Of a stretch of DNA of 8,677 bases, positions 1 through 5,511 are shown in pieces (position 1 is the first letter of the stretch; each line of letters starts with the position of its first letter). A program made the position numbers and the translations under genes. This stretch comes from Pseudomonadota bacterium (GTDB taxonomy: Bacteria; Pseudomonadota; Alphaproteobacteria; Acetobacterales; Acetobacteraceae): assembly GCA_021785335.1 (NCBI GenBank), contig JAJYFW010000049.1, forward strand, positions 1 to 8,677, given 5' to 3'. Under the pieces are notes generated by a model. That model saw only the letters and a program-made list of their open reading frames with translations. It did not search any database and was not told where the DNA came from.

Positions 1-61
1 GGAAGAGCTCTTCCTCCGCCCCCCCCGCGCCCTCGATCGACACCAGTCCCTGCGTGTACAT
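1..61 (-). CDS. 5' end of an unidentified gene, cut by window edge
   Basis: Only the first 20 codons are inside the window, reading MYTQGLVSIEG... with no stop. An ATG at 59-61 is preceded by a strong GGGAGGA ribosome binding site about five bases away. It lies 23 bases downstream of the stop of the decarboxylase gene on the same strand, so the two are probably co-transcribed and this product may act in the same aromatic or keto-acid pathway. Twenty residues are too few to assign a family. The start itself is well supported by the binding site and spacing; the function is unknown. Confidence 0.55.
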   Translation of the reverse strand, partial: MYTQGLVSIEGAGGAEEELF

Positions 62-84
62 CGCGTCCTCCCGGCCCGTCCTTA

Positions 85-1710
85 TCACGAATTGGCGCGT
101 GCCGCCTTGAACCCCGCCACGAACCTGGCGAGCGTCTCGGAGGTCTCGCCGCGCGGCAGCATCGCCTCGATGAGCTGGAACCGCCCTCGCGTGGCGTGCG
201 CCTTATCCAGCGCCGCCGCGAATTCTCGCCGCGTGGCCACCCGCACGCCGTCGCCGCCCAGCGGGCCCGCCAGCTCCGCGAAGCGCCAGTCGCTGAGGTC
301 GTTGAACCCGCTCTCCGGCTGGAACACGCGCAGCATCTCCCAGCTCGAGTTGTTGAACACGATCACGATCGGGTCCCACCCGTAGCGCCGGCAATTCCCC
401 AGCTCCCAGCCCGTCATCTGGAAGGCGCCGTCGCCCACCAGGATCAGCGGCCGTCCGCCGGCGGCGACACACGCGCCGAGCCCCGCCGGCACGCCGAACC
501 CCATGCCCGCGTAGTAGCCAGGCGCGACGAGGCCCGTGTTGGCGATTTCCATCGCCGTGAACAGGCAGTCGCCCATGTCCGCCGCGATCGGCATTTTCCC
601 GTGTGCCGCGAACAGGTCGTTGATTCCCGCGGCGATGTCCGAGGCCCGCAGCGCCCCGTCATCCACGGTGAGCGTCGTCGCCGTCTCCTTGAACGCGCCG
701 CACCTCGTCGCCGGCCGCGCCGCCGCCCGCGCCAGCAACGCGTCGAGCAGCGCGTCGAGCGGAATATCGGGATACGTGTGGTGCCCCACCCGCACCGCGC
801 GGTCCAGCGCCAGCATCGCGTGGCGCATGTCGATCTTGCGCGCGGAGACGGCGAAATTCGTGTCCGACAGGATCACGCCGAGCAGCAGCAACGCGTCCGA
901 ATCCTCCACCAGCGAGGTGACCGCCGCATCGCCCGCCGCGCCCAGATACGTCCCGCGCACCAGCGCCGGGTGCGCCGCGAGCAGGCCGCGGCCCATGAAC
1001 GTGGTGACGACGGGAATGCCCAGCCGTTGGGCCAGCGCCGCGACCTTCTCCTCCACGCCGTAGCGCCGCAGTTCCACGTCCACCAGCAGCACCGGCCGCT
1101 CCGCCCGCGCCAGCCTCGCGAGCACTTCCTCGGCGCATTCCGCGAGCGCCTCGGGATCCGTGGCCGTCCGCTCCAGCATCGGCACGCGCCCGGTCGCCGC
1201 CCCCACGAGGTCGCGCGGCAACTCCAGGTAGACCGGCCGCGAGTAATCCAGCGCGCTGCGCAGCACCCGCGCGATGTCCGCGGGTGCCCGCGCTGGGTCG
1301 TCCAGCACCGCGGCGTCGCATGTGATCTCGCGGAAGATGCGCGCCTGCGTGTCCATCGCGCGCGACATGTGGTGCAGTTGCCAGCCGCTCGCCCGCTCCC
1401 GCACGCCGGGCGCGCCGGAGATCACCACCACCGGCGAGCGCTCGGCATAGGCGCCCGCGACGGGGTTCACCAGGTTGAACGCGCCCGCCCCCCAGGTCGC
1501 GACCGCGACCGAGAGGCGTCCCCCGAACCGCGCCGCCGCATCCGCCGCGAACCCCACCGCGGGCTCATGGCTCAGCGTGTAGAACGGCAGGATGCCGCTC
1601 TCCTCCACCTGCTTGAAGAAGGGCAGCACGAAATCGCCGGGGATCCCGAAAATCTCCCGCGCGCCGTGGGCGGCGAGGGCATCGAGCAGCGCGCGTCCCA
1701 AGCTGGGCAT
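85..1710 (-). CDS. ipdC: Thiamine-diphosphate-dependent phenylpyruvate/indolepyruvate decarboxylase
   Basis: 541 residues, full length for the 2-keto-acid decarboxylase family. The catalytic cofactor-activating glutamate is E49 in LSHEPAVGFAADAAAR. A His-His pair sits at 113-114 (QLHHMSR). The ThDP/Mg2+ motif begins with GDG at 426-428 (LVGDGAFQMTGWELGN) and closes with N453-N454. The N-terminal Pyr domain, central domain and C-terminal PP domain are therefore in the usual order. Stretches such as GIPGDF, TTFMGRGLLA, ADMGDCLFTAM and APGYYAGMGFGVPAG match my memory of Azospirillum brasilense phenylpyruvate decarboxylase (IpdC) almost word for word. The expected reaction is non-oxidative decarboxylation of phenylpyruvate, 4-hydroxyphenylpyruvate or indole-3-pyruvate to the arylacetaldehyde in the cytoplasm. 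The start is supported by GGAG five bases upstream. Divergent hpaF-hpaD fit a role feeding arylacetate catabolism, although an auxin (indole-3-acetate) role is possible. Substrate preference cannot be read from sequence alone. Confidence 0.88.
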   Translation of the reverse strand: MPSLGRALLDALAAHGAREIFGIPGDFVLPFFKQVEESGILPFYTLSHEPAVGFAADAAARFGGRLSVAVATWGAGAFNLVNPVAGAYAERSPVVVISGAPGVRERASGWQLHHMSRAMDTQARIFREITCDAAVLDDPARAPADIARVLRSALDYSRPVYLELPRDLVGAATGRVPMLERTATDPEALAECAEEVLARLARAERPVLLVDVELRRYGVEEKVAALAQRLGIPVVTTFMGRGLLAAHPALVRGTYLGAAGDAAVTSLVEDSDALLLLGVILSDTNFAVSARKIDMRHAMLALDRAVRVGHHTYPDIPLDALLDALLARAAARPATRCGAFKETATTLTVDDGALRASDIAAGINDLFAAHGKMPIAADMGDCLFTAMEIANTGLVAPGYYAGMGFGVPAGLGACVAAGGRPLILVGDGAFQMTGWELGNCRRYGWDPIVIVFNNSSWEMLRVFQPESGFNDLSDWRFAELAGPLGGDGVRVATRREFAAALDKAHATRGRFQLIEAMLPRGETSETLARFVAGFKAARANS

Positions 1711-1734
1711 CCGGGCTCCGAGGTTTTCTGATGC

Positions 1735-1764
1735 TTGGCGCCGCGCGCCTTACCAGGATATAGT
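1735..1764 (+). promoter_or_regulatory. Candidate promoter for hpaF-hpaD
   Basis: A -35-like TTGGCG (1735-1740) and a -10-like TATAGT (1759-1764) are separated by 18 bases. Transcription would start near 1771, leaving a 5' leader of about 25 bases that carries the GGGGGAA ribosome binding site of hpaF. No equally good promoter was found on the opposite strand for the decarboxylase. Assigned by eye only. Confidence 0.4.
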
Positions 1765-1776
1765 TCCATTTGAAAC
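1763..1776. promoter_or_regulatory. Imperfect palindrome, candidate operator
   Basis: GTTCCATTTGAAAC follows the symmetric pattern GTTnCAnnTGnAAC, with 10 of 14 positions symmetric. It overlaps the -10 element and expected start site of the hpaF-hpaD promoter, where a repressor would block transcription. Homoprotocatechuate operons in other bacteria are controlled by MarR-type repressors (HpaR/HpcR). No regulator gene is visible in this window, so the binding protein is unknown. Confidence 0.35.
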
Positions 1777-1795
1777 CATTTTCGGGGGAAACGCC

Positions 1796-2194
1796 ATGCC
1801 GCACGTGATCGTCGAGTATTCGGCGAACCTGGACCGGCGCGTGGACATTCCCGGCCTGCTGCGCATCGTCCACCAGGCGATGCTCGCGACCGGCGTGGCG
1901 GAACTCGGCGCGCTGCGCACCCGTGCCGCCCGGCGCGAGCACGTCGTCATCGCCGACGGCGATCCCGCCAACGCCTTCGTCGCCATCACGCTGCGCCTCG
2001 GCCACGGCCGCGACGAGGCGACGCGCGCGCGCGTGGCCCAGGGCGTGTTCGACGCCGCCTGCGCCTACCTCGAGCCGGATTACGCGAAGAACCCCCTCGC
2101 GATCTCGCTGGAGCTGGAGGAGATCCCGCCGCCGGGCTCGCTCAAGCGCAACAACCTGCATGCGCGGATGCGCGCGAAGCAGGCGGCCGCATGA
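1796..2194 (+). CDS. hpaF: 5-carboxymethyl-2-hydroxymuconate delta-isomerase
   Basis: 132 residues, close to the usual size of about 126. The protein begins MPHVIVEYSANL. Removal of Met would expose the N-terminal proline that is the catalytic base in the tautomerase superfamily. R41 (R40 of the mature chain) in ALRTR and the C-terminal KRNNLHARM segment match family positions (compare KQNNVHALF in E. coli HpaF). The enzyme isomerises 5-carboxymethyl-2-hydroxymuconate in the homoprotocatechuate meta-cleavage pathway, after the dehydrogenase step. The start is chosen because GGGGGAA lies five bases upstream and because it gives the required Pro2; the frame continues further upstream but lacks these features. 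The stop overlaps the next start (ATGA at 2191-2194), so the gene is translationally coupled to hpaD. Confidence 0.87.
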   Translation: MPHVIVEYSANLDRRVDIPGLLRIVHQAMLATGVAELGALRTRAARREHVVIADGDPANAFVAITLRLGHGRDEATRARVAQGVFDAACAYLEPDYAKNPLAISLELEEIPPPGSLKRNNLHARMRAKQAAA

Positions 2195-3171
2195 CCATCC
2201 GCCGCGCCGCCAACCCGCCGCCCTTCGCCATCGTCCGCGCCAGCCACATCGAGTACGGCGTGACGGACCTCGCCCGCGCCCGCGCCTATTGGGTGGACGC
2301 GCTCGGCTTCGTCGTCACGGCCGAGGAAGCCGGCGCCCTCTACCTGCGCGGGCTGGAGGAGCGGAACCACCATTGCGTCGTGCTGCGCGCGGCGCCGCAC
2401 CCCACCGTCCATCGCCTCGGCTTCAAGCTCGCCGCGGAGGAGGATCTCGACCGCGCCGCCGCCTGGTTCGCCGCGCAGGGCCTCGTGCATCGTTTCGTGA
2501 GCGTTCCGCACCAGGGCCGCACCCTGCACGCGACCGACAGGCTCGGCATGCCGCTCGAGTTCCACGCCACGATGGACCAGGCGCCGCGCCTTCTGCAGAG
2601 CTACGGCGAATACCGCGGGGCCGCGCCCCAGCGCATCGACCACATCAACTGCTTTACCCCGGACGTGCAGGCGAGCCACGATTTCTACGCCTCGCTCGGC
2701 TTCCGCACCTCCGAATACACCGCGACCGAGGACACGGACGCGCTCTGGGCGGTCTGGATGCACCGCAAGGGCAACACCCACGACCTCGCCTTCACCAACG
2801 GAAGCGGTCCGCGCCTGCACCACATCGGCGTCTGGGTCCCGGCGATCACCGACATCATCCACATCTGCGACGTGCTTTCCACCACCGGCTGGCTCGCCAG
2901 CATGGAGCGCGGCCCTGGCCGCCACGGCATCTCCAACGCCTTCTTCCTCTACTTGCGCGACCCGGACGGCCACCGCATCGAGCTTTTCGCCTCGGACTAC
3001 CTCACGGTCGACCCCGATTTCGAGCCGATCCGCTGGGACCTGCGCGACCCGCGCCGCCAGACCCTCTGGGGCGCCCCGGCGCCGATATCCTGGTTCGAGG
3101 AGGGGAGTGTGTTCGACACGCTCGCCACCCGCGAGCCGGTGCTCGCCGCGCAGCCGATCGTCGCGCCGTAG
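2191..3171 (+). CDS. hpaD: Homoprotocatechuate (3,4-dihydroxyphenylacetate) 2,3-dioxygenase
   Basis: 326 residues with two repeated vicinal-oxygen-chelate modules (about 14-125 and 146-275), the type I extradiol dioxygenase fold. Expected Fe/Mn ligands are H151 (RIDHINCF), H211 (PRLHHIGV) and E264 (GHRIELFA). The second-sphere residues H197 (NTHDLAF) and Y254 (FFLYLRDPDGH) also align with Brevibacterium HPCD H200 and Y257. The segments AVWMHRKG, MERGPGRHG and WDLRDPRRQTLWG are typical of HPCD/MndD. The enzyme opens the ring of 3,4-dihydroxyphenylacetate with O2 to give 5-carboxymethyl-2-hydroxymuconate semialdehyde. It is shorter at the C-terminus than the 365-residue Brevibacterium enzyme, so the C-terminal lid may differ. 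The ATG overlaps the hpaF stop. Dehydrogenase, decarboxylase and hydratase genes of the pathway are not in the window. Confidence 0.88.
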   Translation: MTIRRAANPPPFAIVRASHIEYGVTDLARARAYWVDALGFVVTAEEAGALYLRGLEERNHHCVVLRAAPHPTVHRLGFKLAAEEDLDRAAAWFAAQGLVHRFVSVPHQGRTLHATDRLGMPLEFHATMDQAPRLLQSYGEYRGAAPQRIDHINCFTPDVQASHDFYASLGFRTSEYTATEDTDALWAVWMHRKGNTHDLAFTNGSGPRLHHIGVWVPAITDIIHICDVLSTTGWLASMERGPGRHGISNAFFLYLRDPDGHRIELFASDYLTVDPDFEPIRWDLRDPRRQTLWGAPAPISWFEEGSVFDTLATREPVLAAQPIVAP

Positions 3172-3197
3172 AAATAAAAAGAGCGGGCTCTGCCCGC
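3171..3197 (-). terminator. Rho-independent terminator of the exported-protein operon
   Basis: Read on the minus strand, GCGGGC-AGA-GCCCGC forms a perfect six-pair stem with a three-base loop, followed at once by TCTTTTTATTTC. It lies 110 bases beyond the last minus-strand gene and directly abuts the hpaD stop codon. On the plus strand the same stem is followed by GC-rich sequence, so it is not a good terminator for hpaD. Confidence 0.75.
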
Positions 3198-3264
3198 GCC
3201 CCGCCGGAACCTCCAGGCCCCGGGCCGCCCGTCGTCGTCACCTATCGCCGGACGACGGCGAAGC

Positions 3265-3299
3265 CCGCCCCCGGGCCGCCTGGCGCGGCACGGGGGCGG
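3265..3299 (-). repeat. Conserved 3' hairpin, copy 1
   Basis: Nine perfect pairs (CCGCCCCCG with CGGGGGCGG), one G-A mismatch, five more pairs (GCCGC with GCGGC) and a five-base loop. It begins eight bases after the stop of the last operon gene. The same structure, with the same mismatch and loop, follows the paralogous gene at 4341-4377. It has no U-tract, so an mRNA 3'-end stabiliser or attenuator is as likely as a terminator. Confidence 0.6.
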
Positions 3300-3307
3300 T
3301 TCGTTCG

Positions 3308-4243
3308 TCAGCCGTGCGCGGTCAGGATCGCCACGCGCACCTCTTCGGCCGTCACCGCGATCTGGGTGATCTCCGAAGGCGTCAGGTTCAGCCCCAGGAT
3401 GGTGTTCATCGCGATCACCGTATCGGTGGTGATCGGAACCTCCTTGTCGGAGGCGGAACCAAGGAAGATCCCCATGAGGTCGACCTTGCTTGCCGCCTTG
3501 ACGCCGCTGAGCGGCACGACGCCGGTGGTGCCATAGCTCTGCAGCAGCGCGAGGTTCTGCAGCGGCGAGTCGATCCGCAGGATCACGTCGAAGTTATTCA
3601 ACAGAATCGCGGAGAACTGGTCCGCCGGGTACGAGTAGAGCTGCGCGACGGTGATCGTCTTCGTGACGCCATTGATCACCAGGGTCAGCTCCGTCGAGCC
3701 CATCGTATCCCACGTGGTGAGCGCCTCGGTGAGCGCCTTGTTGAGGACGGACGCCGGCGCGCGCGCGACGCTGAGCCGGCCCAGATCGACGGCCGGAATG
3801 CCCTCGGACGCCCAGACCGGCTTCCCGCCGCCGCCGCTACCGCCGCCGCCACTGCCCTCGCCCGACCCGCCGCCGCCCGCCGAGCCGCCCTGGCCCTGCC
3901 CGGGCGAAGTCGGCCGCTGCGACGTGCCGCTGCCGCCCTGGCCGCCCGAACCACCCGACCCGCCCGAGCCCTCCTCGGACGTGCTGGAGCCGGTGGTCGA
4001 GGAGCCGCCCTGGCCCCTGTGGCCGCTGGTCGAGCCGCCCTGGCCCTGCCCCGGCGAGGTTGGCCGGTGCGTCGTGCCGCTGCCCCCCTGGCCGCTGCCA
4101 CTGCCGCTGCCCTGCGCATAGGCGGAGGGGGCGAATCCCATGGTGCCGCTCGGCATCGGCGGCATCCAGAGTGCGAGACCCAACGCTGCGGAACCGAGCA
4201 GGATGCGCCGCAGCGAGCGGGGTGGATTGTTGCGAGTTTTCAT
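3308..4243 (-). CDS. Exported Gly/Ser-rich protein with unrecognised C-terminal domain (paralogue B)
   Basis: 311 residues. Residues 1-43 form a signal peptide (basic start with SLRR, a hydrophobic core LLGSAALGLALWM and an AYA|Q cleavage site). Residues 44-140 are low-complexity Gly/Ser/Gln/Thr with an internal repeat: positions 51-71 and 101-121 both contain RPTSPGQGQGGS. Residues 141-311 form a non-repetitive domain beginning KPVWASEGIP and including TLVINGV, KTITVAQLYSY, RIDSPLQNLALLQSY and NTILGLNLTP. I do not recognise this family. The domain is about 75% identical (roughly 129 of 171 positions by eye) to that of the upstream neighbour, although the stalks differ in length. It has no cysteine or obvious catalytic motif. 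The ATG at 4241-4243 is preceded by AAGGA. It is the last gene of the probable operon, followed by a hairpin and a terminator. A surface or matrix structural protein is a reasonable guess, but unproven. Confidence 0.82.
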   Translation of the reverse strand: MKTRNNPPRSLRRILLGSAALGLALWMPPMPSGTMGFAPSAYAQGSGSGSGQGGSGTTHRPTSPGQGQGGSTSGHRGQGGSSTTGSSTSEEGSGGSGGSGGQGGSGTSQRPTSPGQGQGGSAGGGGSGEGSGGGGSGGGGKPVWASEGIPAVDLGRLSVARAPASVLNKALTEALTTWDTMGSTELTLVINGVTKTITVAQLYSYPADQFSAILLNNFDVILRIDSPLQNLALLQSYGTTGVVPLSGVKAASKVDLMGIFLGSASDKEVPITTDTVIAMNTILGLNLTPSEITQIAVTAEEVRVAILTAHG

Positions 4244-4264
4244 CGTCGTTGTTCCTTGCGAGTT
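4244..4264 (-). promoter_or_regulatory. Conserved leader and ribosome binding site, copy 1
   Basis: Reads AACTCGCAAGGAACAA then CGACG before the ATG; the AAGGA is at 4253-4257. It is 18 of 21 identical to the leader at 5368-5388 and clearly related to that at 6079-6098. Similarity extends a few bases further upstream (ACTTCAACTC against ACTTGAACTC). It fixes the translation start and shows that the duplication unit included the 5' leader. Confidence 0.7.
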
Positions 4265-4340
4265 GAAGTCGATGAGCGGCGTATCTTCGGCACGGCGGCC
4301 CCGGACCTCACGTCCTTCTCGGTCGTCACACGCTCGCGAA

Positions 4341-4377
4341 AGCCGCCCCCGGCCGCCTGGCGCGGCAGGGGGCGGCT
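4341..4377 (-). repeat. Conserved 3' hairpin, copy 2
   Basis: Ten perfect pairs (AGCCGCCCCC with GGGGGCGGCT), a G-A mismatch, five pairs (GCCGC with GCGGC) and a CTGGC loop, starting six bases after the stop of paralogue A. It is the sister of the hairpin at 3265-3299. It lies between two genes of the same strand, so if it acts as a partial terminator or RNase barrier it would set the relative level of paralogue B. Confidence 0.6.
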
Positions 4378-4383
4378 CGCGCG

Positions 4384-5367
4384 TCAGCCGTGCGCCGCCG
4401 CGATCGCGGCGCGCACCTCTTCCGCCGCGACCGCGCTGTTGGCGATCTGCGTGGGCGTCAGGTTCAGGCCCAGGATCGTGTTCAGCGCGATCACCGTGTC
4501 GGTGGTGATCGGGATCGTCTTGTCCGCGGCGGAGCCGAGGAAGATCCCCAGGAGGTCACCCTTGCTCGGTGTCTTGACGCCGCTCAGGGGGATCTTGCCG
4601 CTGGTCGCGTAGCTCTGCAGCAGCGCGAGGTTCTGCAGCGGCGAGTCGATCCGCATGATCACGTCGTAGTTGTTCGCCACGATCGCGGCGAACTGGGACG
4701 CCGAGTAGGAATAGAGCTGCGCAACGGTGATCGTTTTGCTCACACCGTTGATCACCAGGGTCATCGTCGTCGAGCCCATCGTGCTCCATGTGGAGGTTGC
4801 CTCGTCGAGCGCCTTGGCGCGGACGCTGTCAGGCGCGCGCGCGACGTTCAGCCGGCCGAGTTCGACCTCCGGAATGCCGCCCGACGCCCAGACCGGCTTG
4901 CCGCCGCTTCCGCCGCCGCTGCCGCCCTGGCCCTGGCCCTGGCCCTGGCCCTGGCCGGATCCGCCGCCCGCCGTCGAGCCGCCCTGCCCGCGCTGGCCGC
5001 TGGTCGAGCCGCCCGACCCGCCCTGGCTGCCTTCACCGCTGGTCGAGCCGCCGGACCCGGATCCCTCCGTGCTCTTCTCGGAGCTGGACGATCCGCCCGT
5101 GGACGATCCGCCCGTGGACGATCCGCCTGTCGTCGAGCCGCCCTGGCCGCGGTGGCCGCTGGTCGAGCCGCCCTGACCTTGCCCCGGCGAGGTCGGCCGG
5201 TGCGTCGAGCCGCTGCCGGAACCGCTGCTTGAGCCCTGCGCATAGGCGGAGGAGACGAACCCCAGTGCGCCGTTCGGCACCTGCGGCATCCAGAGCGCGA
5301 GTCCGAGCGCCGCGGAGCCAAGCAGGATCCGACGGAGCGAGCGGGGCGCATTGTTACGAATAGACAT
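4384..5367 (-). CDS. Exported Gly/Ser-rich protein with unrecognised C-terminal domain (paralogue A)
   Basis: 327 residues from the ATG at 5365-5367. This start is chosen because AAGGA lies nine bases upstream in a leader shared with two neighbours and because the resulting 43-residue signal peptide (SLRRILLGSAALGLALWM ... AYA|Q) aligns without gaps with theirs. The same frame is open to 5496, but the extra codons lack these features. Residues 44-156 are a Gly/Ser/Gln/Thr stalk with THRPTSPGQGQGGS, several STTGG/SSTGG repeats, STSGxRGQGGS twice, and a GQGQGQGQGQGG run. Residues 157-327 are the C-terminal domain shared with paralogue B (KPVWASGGIPEVELGRLNVA to EEVRAAIAAAHG). The family is not recognised and no enzymatic motif is seen. 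The domain looks mixed alpha/beta: a TLVINGVSKTITVAQLY strand-rich part is followed by helices. It is fourth in the probable operon. A structural or adhesive role at the cell surface is inferred only from export and composition. Confidence 0.82.
   Translation of the reverse strand: MSIRNNAPRSLRRILLGSAALGLALWMPQVPNGALGFVSSAYAQGSSSGSGSGSTHRPTSPGQGQGGSTSGHRGQGGSTTGGSSTGGSSTGGSSSSEKSTEGSGSGGSTSGEGSQGGSGGSTSGQRGQGGSTAGGGSGQGQGQGQGQGGSGGGSGGKPVWASGGIPEVELGRLNVARAPDSVRAKALDEATSTWSTMGSTTMTLVINGVSKTITVAQLYSYSASQFAAIVANNYDVIMRIDSPLQNLALLQSYATSGKIPLSGVKTPSKGDLLGIFLGSAADKTIPITTDTVIALNTILGLNLTPTQIANSAVAAEEVRAAIAAAHG
4926..4957. repeat. Six-base tandem repeat (CTGGCC) inside paralogue A
   Basis: About five consecutive copies of CTGGCC encode the GQGQGQGQGQG run on the minus strand. 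It keeps frame when copies are gained or lost, so its length may vary between strains. Confidence 0.6.
5085..5129. repeat. 15-base tandem repeat inside paralogue A
   Basis: Three near-identical 15-base units (GTGGACGATCCGCCC type) encode repeated SSTGG on the minus strand. The units preserve frame. Paralogue B has only a degenerate equivalent, so the stalks have expanded or shrunk independently. Confidence 0.55.
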
Positions 5368-5388
5368 TGTTTTTGTTCCTTGCGAGTT
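5368..5388 (-). promoter_or_regulatory. Conserved leader and ribosome binding site, copy 2
   Basis: Reads AACTCGCAAGGAACAA then AAACA before the ATG. It matches the leader at 4244-4264 at 18 of 21 positions. It decides the start of paralogue A at 5367. Confidence 0.7.
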
Positions 5389-5460
5389 CAAGTTCATTGT
5401 TCCGGGCCCGGTCACCTTCACGGGTGTCGTAACCCTCTGGCCGCTCCCGCCCGGACGGGC

Positions 5461-5485
5461 CGCCCTGGCCATGACAGCCAGGGCG
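5461..5485 (-). repeat. Perfect 9-bp hairpin in an intergenic gap
   Basis: CGCCCTGGC and GCCAGGGCG pair perfectly around a seven-base loop, 27 bases beyond the stop of the Gly/Gln-rich gene. It is not the same sequence as the hairpins at 3265 and 4341 but holds the equivalent place. No U-tract follows, so it may be an mRNA-processing or attenuating structure rather than a full terminator. Confidence 0.5.
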
Positions 5486-5511
5486 ACCGCCTTCACGAGT
5501 GGACCAGTCGC

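Noticed and set aside
196..1731. A 511-codon plus-strand open frame rich in Arg, His and Gln
   Set aside because: It is the antisense of the well-recognised decarboxylase gene, a common effect in GC-rich DNA.
3171..3197. Terminator for hpaD on the plus strand
   Set aside because: On the plus strand the stem is followed by GC-rich sequence with no U-tract; the U-tract is on the minus-strand side.
1923..4612. Overlapping long plus-strand frames across hpaD and the paralogues
   Set aside because: Arg/Pro-rich translation with no domain; they run through real genes in other frames.
5368..5496. Upstream extension of paralogue A by 43 codons
   Set aside because: It would put the signal peptide in the interior; the leader shared with two sister genes supports the start at 5367.
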